From positions 1 through 64,000 of the forward strand of contig DAOUCA010000048.1 in the NCBI GenBank assembly GCA_034432375.1: a stretch of DNA of 64,000 bases, in the 5' to 3' direction. The stretch comes from JAHBVH01 sp034432375 (GTDB taxonomy: Bacteria; Chloroflexota; Anaerolineae; Caldilineales; Caldilineaceae). Below are positions 42,476 through 50,721 of this stretch, piece after piece (positions within the stretch are counted from its first letter, which is position 1; each line of letters opens with the position of its first letter). The notes under the pieces are model-generated. The model saw only the letters and a list, made by a program, of their open reading frames with translations. It had not been told where the DNA came from and did no database searches. The position numbers and the translations under genes are program-made.

Positions 42476-45400
42476 CTATGCCAATTCTTCCAATGCTGTC
42501 CACTCCCCGGCTTGCAAGGCCGCGAGGTGGGGCGCAATATTGATTGCTTCTTTGATCGCTACGGTGACACCGGACGCCAGTTCCGGGTAACCTAATAAGA
42601 TCGCCCCCACAATGACGCCATCAGCAATCACGAATTTGCGATAACAATGCATCGCCTCGTCTTCCTGTGCGATCACCGTTTCTGCCGATGACGCTGCATG
42701 GATCTGCCCAATCGATGTCAAATCGATCCCAACGACCTTGAGCATAGTTACTGGTGCCATCTCGCTGTAGGTAGCGGCAACGAGATTTTCGTCGGCTACA
42801 GCATTGGCTGCCGCTACTTCGGCCTGGCTGACCGAAATTGGCCATAATCCATACAGATGGCCGTTATACTCAGCAACGTCACCGGCCGCAAAAATTTGGG
42901 GATTGCTGGTGCGCATTGTGGCATCCACAACGACACCACGCTGAATCTCAAGCCCAATCGAGCGTGCTAAGGCTAGCTCTGGACGAATGCCCGCGGCGAC
43001 CAGGATGAGATCGCACGACAGAGACCGACCGTCAGTGAGGGTGAGTCGGCGTAAACACGCTGGCTGATCAGCGCGATCCGCTTCGTCGCCACTGCCAAGC
43101 GCGGACGCTTCTGCCTCAAGCTGAATTCCAATGCCGAGCGTGCGTAAGTGGGCCAAGAGATAGGCGCTGCCCTGCTTATCGAGCTGGCGGCTGAGTAGTG
43201 CGGCGGAGCGCTCTAACACTGTCACCTGCAAGCCAAGCTTTTGTAGCGCATAAGCAGCTTCCAAGCCTAGGAGGCCACCGCCCGCCACCACGGCATGTTG
43301 ACATGAATTGCTTTGTACATAGGCGCGAATCGCCATGGCATCTTCAGCCGTGCGCAGAACAAATGACCCTGGCATCCCAAAACCTTCTAGTGGTGGCACA
43401 TAACTTTGGCTACCAGTTGTCAAGATCAGACGGTCGTAGGGCAAGATTTCCCCCGTACCCAAGGTGACCGATTGCGTCTCTAGATCAACCTGGCTGACCT
43501 GCGTATTGAGCCAAGAGGTGATGTTGAAGTCGTCATACCACTGCTCCGGCAAGAGCATAAGCCCTTGCATGGCCGAGCGACCATAGATCAGTCGCGTGAT
43601 CCCCATGCGGTTGTAGAGGTGGTAGCGTTCGCGACCGATGAGATGGATCTCGCAGTGGGGGTGGCGCCGCCGAATGTGATCCGCTGCGGTGACGCCGGCA
43701 ATGCCATTGCCAATAATCACCACGCGCTTGATCTGCTTGTTATAGCGAAAACCAGTGATTACACTTGAGCGATAGATATCCGGCTGCTCAGGGCTCAATG
43801 CCACCTCGACATCGCCCCGAACGCGCGCCATGCACGCCAGCCGCGTGTTCGGGGCCAACCCCAGCCGTTCCAAGGTTTTGCGTTCCTCATCGCTAACTTT
43901 GGAGAGATTCTCCATCCCGTTGAGAACACAGACCGGGTCGGCGCCACAAAGTCCCAGGCGGCAGCCAGCCTCGAGTGGTAGATTGTGTGCTTCACAGAGT
44001 TCGAGCAAGGTACGATTTTTGTCGACTGTCAGCATGGTGCCTTCCGGCGCGATCGTCAGGCAGGGTTTTGCATTCGATGGCTGTGCGTCGTCACCACGCT
44101 TACCTGTGGCTAGCACGCCCATTTCTAGCTTAATGGGCGCGTACTGGTCGCCATGGATCGAGACTGGTGCCAGGGAGAATTCTACAAAGCTAGCTTCCTT
44201 GCGATAAGTGCGATAGATCCAGAAGAGCGTCAAACCAAAGACAAGCGTTCGCAATGGCCAGACAAACCAGTCGGGCGCTGGCTCCGCGATCAACGAACCG
44301 AGTGTAGGAGCGTTGAACCAGTAGTAGAGATTGAGGGCGGCTGCGCCAAAGTAGACGGTGATCTGATTGCTTGTGACATGGTTACTTAAGGTTTTTGCAA
44401 CTGTTTCTAGCAGAAAGAACAGGCTCATGCTCATGATGCCGCCGACAAAGAGTAGGGCATAGACCCGCCAAATCGCAATTACCGGCGGATTGGGAACTAG
44501 ATAGAAGGCTACGATAAAGCCGGGAAAGAAGCCGACAAAGGCTTTGCGAAAACGGGCAAAATTGGGCTCTTCGTCATAGAGATCGGCCAGGTAGGCGTTG
44601 CGTGGGCTGAGATCGTAGCAATTCTTCGTGCAGCCCAGGCAAGGCTTGCAGTGGGCGTGTGTAACATTGACAAAGGGTGTCTGTCCGTAAATCCGTTGGA
44701 CCGGTAGCAACGGGCAGATGCTACTGCACCAACCACTTTTACCTTTGAACACGATCCCCATGATGAAGGCAGAACTGAGCGCGCCAAGAATGAGAATTGC
44801 CAGGGCTGGTCCATTTTCGTTGAAGATCACTTTGCGGCTAGCTACGAAAGTCAGAAAGAGCCCAATTGCTATCAGGTAGCCATACCGTTGGAACCACTTT
44901 GGGGCACTAAATGAGCGTGTGAAATGAAAGAGTCGGGGTGCCTGGTTGAGTGCCGCCATTGGGCAGATATTGCGCCACAAGCCTGGGGCCACAAAAAAGA
45001 GCAGTGGGAGCAGCGGGACTAGCAGATGCCAGAAGATCGGTAAGCCGACCGCTGGTCGTGTAAAGAGAATGACTGCAAGCCCAATTGCAAAGCCGACACT
45101 GAGTAGCCGCAAACCATACCAAATAGGCTGCGGCAAGTGCCAGGATCGATCCGCTGGGTGCGCTTGTGTTCTGGGGGCACCGCCCTCCCGTTGGCGTTGC
45201 GTGCCGACGAATCGGCGACCTGTCAGATAGCTGGCCGGTAAGAGCAACCCGAGGAGCGCCAAGAGGCTGAGGGTTGGCAGCGCCGGTACTATCGGTAGCA
45301 AGGGCAATTGACCCATTGGTAGATGGGTAGCCAGGAATGGCTGCACATTCTCGACAAGTGCGCTGCGTTGCTGTAGAAGCCACTGCCTGGCTGACGCTAC

Positions 45401-46096
45401 TGTTCTGATGATTGCAGTTGCCATGGGTTTGGATGGCTGCGGTTGGTGAGCGGTGGGCTCGATCGGTTGCCCATCTGGTACGGTACTTGCTCGTTGGAAA
45501 TTTGTGTTCCGCTGCGGAGCCATCGTGGGACGCGGTTGTGGTGGTCTATCTGCCGCTGGATGCGTGGGTACTGCATTGAACGCAAGTGATTGACCAGTAA
45601 GTACTTTGCTCTCTATTTCACCCCTTTGATCTTCTTCACGTTCCCGCTTATCTTCACCCTGTTGTCCTTCCTCAAGAAAGGCGGCTGCAGCCGGGGTAAG
45701 GCTGATTTTTAGAATGGTAATCGTCGGTTTTAGCGCGGGCAAACCGGCAAAAACAACCTTCAGGACATAGTTTCCGTGGAGCAGCGCCGGTGGCAATTGC
45801 CATTGTGCCTGCCCTTGGCGATCTGTGACGATTTCTGTGGTTGGCAGATGGGGACCGCTGATAAGCAGTGGAGCGTCTGCAATAGCAGCACCATCATCTC
45901 TTACCAGCTTGATAGTGACAATTGCGTTGCCATCGTCCGTAATGAATGGACTTTCTGTAATCAAGGTGGTCGACCGGCGCGGCTCCCGTGTCAATTCCCC
46001 ACGAGATTGAGCTAGCGCAATCTGGGCGCTACGCACTGTGAAGAGCAGCCCCACGATGGCGCATAGGAAGATCCAATAATACTCTTTTTTCTTCAT
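42476..46096 (-). CDS. Membrane redox fusion: Ig-like + NosR-like 4Fe-4S + 2Fe-2S ferredoxin + FAD/NAD reductase
   Basis: The 1206-aa protein starts at the ATG at 46096 (GAGGAGAAG upstream). Its domains in order are: signal/TM helix (5-25), an Ig-like module (40-135), a disordered linker (140-245), and a polytopic membrane part (about 265-630) with FVAPGLWRNICPM, GWCSSICPLLPVQ and the 4Fe-4S motif CKPCLGCTKNC (483-493) as in NosR/NapH/RdxA proteins. A plant-type 2Fe-2S domain (about 680-770; AGCRLGLCGADPVC, LACMARV) and a NirB/rubredoxin-reductase-like FAD/NAD(P) domain (790-1206; GNGIAGVTAADHIRR, AGGGLLGLEAA, IFAAGDVAEY) complete it. It probably moves electrons between NAD(P)H and the membrane. 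The Cys spacing in the 2Fe-2S part is unusual. The acceptor is unknown. Confidence 0.85.
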   Translation of the reverse strand: MKKKEYYWIFLCAIVGLLFTVRSAQIALAQSRGELTREPRRSTTLITESPFITDDGNAIVTIKLVRDDGAAIADAPLLISGPHLPTTEIVTDRQGQAQWQLPPALLHGNYVLKVVFAGLPALKPTITILKISLTPAAAAFLEEGQQGEDKREREEDQRGEIESKVLTGQSLAFNAVPTHPAADRPPQPRPTMAPQRNTNFQRASTVPDGQPIEPTAHQPQPSKPMATAIIRTVASARQWLLQQRSALVENVQPFLATHLPMGQLPLLPIVPALPTLSLLALLGLLLPASYLTGRRFVGTQRQREGGAPRTQAHPADRSWHLPQPIWYGLRLLSVGFAIGLAVILFTRPAVGLPIFWHLLVPLLPLLFFVAPGLWRNICPMAALNQAPRLFHFTRSFSAPKWFQRYGYLIAIGLFLTFVASRKVIFNENGPALAILILGALSSAFIMGIVFKGKSGWCSSICPLLPVQRIYGQTPFVNVTHAHCKPCLGCTKNCYDLSPRNAYLADLYDEEPNFARFRKAFVGFFPGFIVAFYLVPNPPVIAIWRVYALLFVGGIMSMSLFFLLETVAKTLSNHVTSNQITVYFGAAALNLYYWFNAPTLGSLIAEPAPDWFVWPLRTLVFGLTLFWIYRTYRKEASFVEFSLAPVSIHGDQYAPIKLEMGVLATGKRGDDAQPSNAKPCLTIAPEGTMLTVDKNRTLLELCEAHNLPLEAGCRLGLCGADPVCVLNGMENLSKVSDEERKTLERLGLAPNTRLACMARVRGDVEVALSPEQPDIYRSSVITGFRYNKQIKRVVIIGNGIAGVTAADHIRRRHPHCEIHLIGRERYHLYNRMGITRLIYGRSAMQGLMLLPEQWYDDFNITSWLNTQVSQVDLETQSVTLGTGEILPYDRLILTTGSQSYVPPLEGFGMPGSFVLRTAEDAMAIRAYVQSNSCQHAVVAGGGLLGLEAAYALQKLGLQVTVLERSAALLSRQLDKQGSAYLLAHLRTLGIGIQLEAEASALGSGDEADRADQPACLRRLTLTDGRSLSCDLILVAAGIRPELALARSIGLEIQRGVVVDATMRTSNPQIFAAGDVAEYNGHLYGLWPISVSQAEVAAANAVADENLVAATYSEMAPVTMLKVVGIDLTSIGQIHAASSAETVIAQEDEAMHCYRKFVIADGVIVGAILLGYPELASGVTVAIKEAINIAPHLAALQAGEWTALEELA

Positions 46097-46187
46097 CTTC
46101 TCCTCATTCTTCTGGTAGTGCAGTGTCAGGGAAGTTTTGCTCGATTGGAACCCCTCCGCGCCCAAGGGTGGTTGCCTTCTAGGCGCG

Positions 46188-46271
46188 CTCCCCAGCTTGG
46201 GGAGGGAACTGTCATGCCGGCAGCGGTGTCAACGGCTTCTCCCCCAATCTGGGGGAGGTTGGGAGGGGGTG
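46188..46271. mobile_element. MITE-like repeat element at 5' flank of redox fusion gene
   Basis: Read on the minus strand it shows the same order of words as 42271-42358 (CCCCCTCC.AACCTCCCCCAG and CAGTTCCCTCCCCAAGCT). On the plus strand it is therefore an inverted copy about 3.9 kb away, upstream of the fusion gene start. Confidence 0.72.
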
Positions 46272-47034
46272 AATCTAAACCATCAAAACTTCCCTGACAA
46301 TGCAGTAGTTGTTATAGTCCCACGTCGTAAAATTTACTCGCGAATAGCACAGAAAGTACCTAAGGTCTCCTGAAAAAGTGATATTCCGCGGCGCTCGTGG
46401 GTATCAAAAGTGCTTGAAAGCGCCGATGATTGCCTGCCGAAGGGGATACCTGCCAAAGGTGTGAAGAAAAGTTAAAGAAAATACAGATTAAGATGATGTT
46501 TGGCCTACGAATTGGTTACTTTCCTTGCACGTAGGTAAGCAGGATATAGGTGCAGGGCGTAGGGCGCAGGGCGCAGGTAAAATGGCGCAGGTAAAAGAGG
46601 ATCGGTAAATTCTCTGGGTGGCGCGTGGCGGTTCATAGTGCGCATAGAACTTTACCACTGAGGAGGGTTTTCTCGATTAGGTACACTGTCTCAATGGCTT
46701 GGATTTTTGGCGAGAGTGGATTGAAGAGTCGGAAGTGGGGTCGTTCGCAGAAAATAAAAAATCGCTCAATCCCTTGCAGTTCCCCCGAGGCGGCAAAGCC
46801 GCACTGCAAATGATTGAGCGATAAATTGAGTATACAGTACGTTAGTGATCCTGGCAAATTGGCATTACCTTGAAATGCACATATATTTGTGAGAATTGAG
46901 GATGAAATCAGGATTGGCCCCAATTAGGTACTTTGTTGCGAAACGTGTATACTTTTTTAGCGTACAATGATTGGTACCAAAATGTTTTGGGCAGTTATTC
47001 GTACATTTGTATCAGACATCAATATCAGACATCA
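46272..47034. other. Long intergenic region before the thiamine operon
   Basis: No gene is supported. A large hairpin lies at 46761-46822 (arms ATCGCTCAATCCCTTGCAGT and ACTGCAAATGATTGAGCGAT, 18 of 20 paired), with an inner GGCGGCAAAGCCGC-like stem. GGGCGTAGGGCGCAGGGCGCAGG repeats lie at about 46556-46580. TTAGGT/18/TATACT (46924-46953) could be the operon promoter. ATCAGACATCAAT is repeated in tandem at 47011-47036. Confidence 0.45.
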
Positions 47035-47130
47035 ATATCGGGGAGCTTGGATTGGGCCAGGCTGAGAGGGCAGACAGGTTGCTGCCGACCCGTGAACCTG
47101 ATCTGGGTAATGCCAGCGTAGGGAAGCATC
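47035..47130 (+). promoter_or_regulatory. TPP riboswitch (THI element)
   Basis: The conserved blocks CGGGGAGC, GCTGAGAGGGC, GACCCGTGAACCTGATCTGG and GTAATGCCAGCGTAGGGAAG are the TPP aptamer consensus in the right order. A terminator hairpin 45 bp downstream gives the expression platform. High TPP would favour termination before thiB. This fixes the operon's substrate as thiamine or a related pyrimidine compound. Confidence 0.96.
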
Positions 47131-47176
47131 GAGCCACTCTGTTTACCAAGGGCTCATGGACCGTAAGATGCAACTC

Positions 47177-47208
47177 ACGCCTTACCCGGACGGGTAAGGC
47201 GTTTTTTG
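47177..47208 (+). terminator. Riboswitch-controlled terminator
   Basis: The stem ACGCCTTACCC/GGGTAAGGCGT with a 4-nt loop is followed by TTTTT, between the TPP aptamer and the thiB start codon. Upstream pairing partners of the stem in the region after the aptamer would act as anti-terminator. Confidence 0.9.
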
Positions 47209-47274
47209 TATCCTAAATTCGCTTGTCAACCCAAGCGAACAGCGAATTTTGGGCTAAAGAGCTAGGAGAAAAGC

Positions 47275-48360
47275 ATGAGAAAAAGTTTTAGTGGGTTAAT
47301 TGCATCGTTCCTTTTGTTGGTAATTCTGCTGACTGCCTGTCAGCCGGTTGCCCCGAACGCGACTGTTGAACCGGCAACTGGCGAACACACCACATTGACA
47401 TTAGCCAGCCACGATTCATTTAATGTAAGCGACGAACTGCTTCAACAGTTTGAAGCAGAAAACAATGTTACCGTACAATTTCTCGCCTTGGGTGATGCCG
47501 GTGAGGCACTCAATAAGATGATCCTCAGCAAAGATGCCCCATTGGCGGACCTCTTCTTTGGGGTCGACAATACCTTCCTCAGTCGCGCCCTGGATGCCGA
47601 TATCTTTCAACCCTACGCCGCGCCGGCGCTTGAACAGATACCGGCGGCGTTGAAGCTGGATCCTGAGAACCGGCTGCTGCCTGTCGATGTCGGGTATGTC
47701 AATCTCAATGCTGACGCCGGCTGGTTTGCTGACCATAACCTCCCCGTGCCAACAACACTGGAAGAGTTAGCGGATCCAGCACTCAGTGGCTTACTCGTCG
47801 TCGAAAATCCGGCCACTTCTTCGCCTGGTCTGGCCTTTCTCCTGGCTACCATCAATCACTTTGGCGAAGATGGCTACCTGGCCTATTGGCAGGGGCTGCG
47901 CGACAATGACGTGTTGGTGGTCAATGGCTGGAGTGAAGCCTACTATGATCACTTTACCGTCGGTTCTGGAGGCAGTGGCGACCGCCCAATTGTGGTGAGC
48001 TACACGACCAGCCCGCCCGCCGATGTGCTCTATGCAACAGATGGCCGGACCGAACCAGCCAGTGTCAATATTAACCCCGAGGGGGGCGTCTTTCGCCAGA
48101 TCGAATATGTGGGTATTCTGCAAGGAACCGAGCATCTTGAATTGGCGCAGGAGTTTGTTGACTTTATGCTCAGCGAACCATTTCAGGCCGAACTCCCCCT
48201 GCAAATGTTTGTCTATCCTGCTGTGACTGGGACAGCTCTGCCGGAGCTCTTTGACCAATTTGCCGAGCAGCCCGCTGATCCTGCCATTCTCGATCCAGCG
48301 CTAATCGATCAAAACCGGGAAGCCTGGCTCGAAGCCTGGACCAACCTCATGTTACGCTAG
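47275..48360 (+). CDS. thiB: Thiamine ABC transporter substrate-binding lipoprotein
   Basis: The 361-aa protein has a lipoprotein signal (LLLVILLTACQP; Cys about residue 22) and is thus anchored outside the membrane. The body matches the ThiB/TbpA family: LTLASHDSFNVSDELLQQFEAENNVTVQFLALGDAGEALNKMILSK.., ADLFFGVDNTFLSRAL, LLPVDVGYVNLN, and PIVVSYTTSPPADVLYA. It delivers thiamine or TPP to the permease. AGGAGAAAAGC precedes the ATG. It is under the TPP riboswitch. Its TAG stop codon coincides with the start of a dispersed CTAGTACGTGACGG repeat end (48357-48387). Confidence 0.95.
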   Translation: MRKSFSGLIASFLLLVILLTACQPVAPNATVEPATGEHTTLTLASHDSFNVSDELLQQFEAENNVTVQFLALGDAGEALNKMILSKDAPLADLFFGVDNTFLSRALDADIFQPYAAPALEQIPAALKLDPENRLLPVDVGYVNLNADAGWFADHNLPVPTTLEELADPALSGLLVVENPATSSPGLAFLLATINHFGEDGYLAYWQGLRDNDVLVVNGWSEAYYDHFTVGSGGSGDRPIVVSYTTSPPADVLYATDGRTEPASVNINPEGGVFRQIEYVGILQGTEHLELAQEFVDFMLSEPFQAELPLQMFVYPAVTGTALPELFDQFAEQPADPAILDPALIDQNREAWLEAWTNLMLR

Positions 48361-48480
48361 TACGTGACGGCATAAATAGACCAATGGTATCTAGTGGGAC
48401 GGTAAGACAGTCGGCCAGTGACTCTTCTACCGTCCTAACCGTCCTAACCGTCCTAACCGTCCGACTGTCTCACTGTCCTA
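48357..48480. repeat. Dispersed repeat end plus CCGTCCTAA tandem repeat between thiB and thiP
   Basis: CTAGTACGTGACGGCATAAATAGACCAAT matches the left end of the element at 60517-60628 over its first ~27 bases. A stem GGACGGTAAGACAGTCGG / CCGACTGTCTCACTGTCC follows, whose loop contains three to four CCGTCCTAA units (48430-48456 and a partial one). Confidence 0.75.
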
Positions 48481-48545
48481 TAGGCTTACTTAGGCCACAG
48501 TGGCTCAAATTAAATTTGTCAGCCCAACAGCACAGGGTAACCTCT

Positions 48546-48615
48546 GTGTCTCGTGTCTCGTGTCTCGTGTCTCGTGTCTCGTGTTTCGTGTCTCGTGTCT
48601 CGTGTCTCGTGTCTC
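48546..48615. repeat. Ten-copy heptamer repeat at the thiP 5' end
   Basis: GTGTCTC occurs ten times head to tail (48546-48615), with one variant unit (GTGTTTC at 48581-48587). The array ends 10 bp before the likely thiP ATG and is inside an open frame that begins at a GTG at 48500. Seven is not a multiple of three, so each gain or loss shifts that frame. Confidence 0.95.
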
Positions 48616-48625
48616 ACTCTTGCCT

Positions 48626-50287
48626 ATGCCCAAATCACTACGCTTGCTGCTCTATCTCCTCTATAGTCTACCGCTGCTCTTTCTCGCCGCGTTCTTCTTT
48701 TACCCGCTGCTACGAATTTTGCAGCTGAGCTTGAACGCGTCCGGCGCTGCAGGCTTTGGACCCATTGCGGAGTTGATCAGCCAACGCTTCTTCTGGCAAT
48801 TGCTCTGGTTTACGACTTGGCAAGCAGTGGCATCAACGGCGCTGACGGTGGCCCTTGGCCTGCCCCTGGCCTATCTCTTTGCACAATATGCCTTCCCCGG
48901 TAAAACGCTGCTGCGCGCACTGACGACCATTCCCTTTGTCATGCCAACGGTGGTCGTCGCCGCTGCGTTTACAGCGCTGATTGGTCGACAGGGGGTGGTC
49001 AATCAATGGTTGCAAAACTTCTTGCAATTGGATGGACCGCCGATTGATCTGTTGCAAACGATCTGGATCATTCTGCTGGCTCATGCCTTTTACAATGTCA
49101 GTGTAATTGTGCGCACGGTTGGGGGCTTCTGGAGCGCGCTCAACCCGCGTTTGCGCGAGGCCGCTGCCGTCTTGGGGGCGACGCCCTGGCGCCTCTTCTG
49201 GGAAGTAACATTGCCGCTGCTGTTGCCAAGTATCACTGCTGCCGGACTTCTCGTCTTTCTCTTTTGTTTTACCAGCTTTGGCGTAATCTTGATCCTGGGT
49301 GGGCTGCAATTTGCCACGATTGAAGTTGAAATCTATCGCCAGGCGGTGAGCCTCTTCAATTTGCCGGTGGCGGCCTTTCTCAGCCTTGTCCAAATGGCAT
49401 TGACCTTTGTGGTGATGGCTGTCTACACACGATTGCAAGCGGGTCTGAGCATTCCATTGGAATTGCAACCGGCGACACGCGCCGCCAAACGCCCTCAACC
49501 GCGCCAATGGATCTTTGTTGGTGGGGCCCTCACCTTGATGGTCCTGATTTTGTTGGGGCCGCTATTGGCATTGGCCTGGCGCAGCTTTACGGTGGGCAAT
49601 AGTGGTTGGACGCTAACATACTATCAGGAACTGACCGTCAATCGCCGCCAAAGCGCTTTCTTTGTGCCACCGATTGTGGCTGTTCGCAATTCGCTCCTCT
49701 TTGCCGCGGCAACCATGATCCTCAGCCTTTTTCTGGGGGTGGTCAGTGCGTATCTGCTGGCGCGCCCTCGCACCTGGCTGATCGCCTTGCTCGATCCAAT
49801 CTTTCTGCTGCCACTAGGTACCTCGGCGGTGACATTGGGTTTTGGCTATATTGTAGCAATGGGCGCGCTGCGCACATCCCTCATTTTGGTTCCGATTGCG
49901 CATACGCTGATTGCTGCGCCCTTCGTCCTGCGCACCTTTCTGCCGGCGCTGCGCAGTCTCGATCCACGGTTGCGCGAGGCCGCTGCCATTTTGGGCGCGC
50001 CGCCATTGCAAGGCTGGTGGGAAGTCGACGCGCCGATTCTGTTGCGCGCCTTATTGGTCAGCGCCACTTTTGCCTTTACGGTCAGCCTTGGCGAATTTGG
50101 CGCGACATTGCTCGTCAGTCGACCGGATACACCGACGATGCCAATTGTCATCTATCGCGCCTTGAGCCAACCTGGGCTGCTCAACTATGGTCAAGCCCTG
50201 GCGATGAGTACGCTGCTGATGGCGGTCTGTGCCGTCGCCCTGTTACTAATCGAACGTTTTCGTCTACCCAACACAAGTGAGTTTTGA
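48626..50287 (+). CDS. thiP: Thiamine ABC transporter permease
   Basis: This 553-aa membrane protein has about 12 helices in two similar halves, each with the permease loop that contacts the ATPase: NPRLREAAAVLGATPWRLFWEVTLPLL and DPRLREAAAILGAPPLQGWWEVDAPILL (EAA motifs). This is the ThiP/FbpB fused-permease layout. The ATG at 48626 (MPKSLRLLL) is chosen because upstream codons derive from a heptamer repeat; there is no clear ribosome binding site. A GTG at 48500 would add 42 residues made of repeat-encoded VSCLVSR units. It overlaps the next gene by one base. Confidence 0.9.
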   Translation: MPKSLRLLLYLLYSLPLLFLAAFFFYPLLRILQLSLNASGAAGFGPIAELISQRFFWQLLWFTTWQAVASTALTVALGLPLAYLFAQYAFPGKTLLRALTTIPFVMPTVVVAAAFTALIGRQGVVNQWLQNFLQLDGPPIDLLQTIWIILLAHAFYNVSVIVRTVGGFWSALNPRLREAAAVLGATPWRLFWEVTLPLLLPSITAAGLLVFLFCFTSFGVILILGGLQFATIEVEIYRQAVSLFNLPVAAFLSLVQMALTFVVMAVYTRLQAGLSIPLELQPATRAAKRPQPRQWIFVGGALTLMVLILLGPLLALAWRSFTVGNSGWTLTYYQELTVNRRQSAFFVPPIVAVRNSLLFAAATMILSLFLGVVSAYLLARPRTWLIALLDPIFLLPLGTSAVTLGFGYIVAMGALRTSLILVPIAHTLIAAPFVLRTFLPALRSLDPRLREAAAILGAPPLQGWWEVDAPILLRALLVSATFAFTVSLGEFGATLLVSRPDTPTMPIVIYRALSQPGLLNYGQALAMSTLLMAVCAVALLLIERFRLPNTSEF

Positions 50288-50721
50288 TGAACCCCTATCC
50301 GATCTTTGTCTATGGCACCTTGATGAGTGGTGAGCGCGCCCATGCCTTGTTTGCGGCATCGTCGAACCGCCAACTGTCTGCACGATTGCCCAATGCGCTG
50401 CTCTATTCTACAGGTAGGTATCCCATTGCGGTTGATTGTACGCGAACGACATCAACGGATGGACCGACCATTTGGGGGGAACTCCATTGGCTGCAAACGG
50501 AAAGATACGGCCCTTTGCTAGCCAAGCTTGATGCCTATGAGGGTGATGAATATCGGCGGGTGGTTCGTTCGGTCGCGCTGGTTGACACCCCTATGGCAAA
50601 CGCTGGTGACGGGCAACTGGTGGACGCGTGGGTCTATCTTGGTGATGCAGCCTATGCTGCCCAATATCCACTCATTGCAAGTGGTGATTGGCGAAAGCGA
50701 GACGCTCATGTTGGTAATTAA
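50287..50721 (+). CDS. Gamma-glutamylcyclotransferase-like (AIG2 family) protein
   Basis: The 144-aa protein has the family signature FVYGTLMSGERAH near the N-terminus (the YGTL phosphate/ligand loop). It also has ALLYSTGRYPIAV, IWGELHWL, and the likely catalytic Glu in LDAYEGDEYRRV. Family members cyclise gamma-glutamyl compounds to 5-oxoproline or act on gamma-glutamylamines. It lies inside the thiamine operon: start overlaps the thiP stop (TGATG) and its end overlaps the ATPase start by 14 bp. A metabolic link to thiamine is not obvious. Confidence 0.85.
   Translation: MNPYPIFVYGTLMSGERAHALFAASSNRQLSARLPNALLYSTGRYPIAVDCTRTTSTDGPTIWGELHWLQTERYGPLLAKLDAYEGDEYRRVVRSVALVDTPMANAGDGQLVDAWVYLGDAAYAAQYPLIASGDWRKRDAHVGN

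Noticed and set aside
42621..42845. Short minus-strand ORFs inside the redox fusion gene
   Set aside because: They are alternative-frame shadows; the main frame is continuous with domain motifs throughout.
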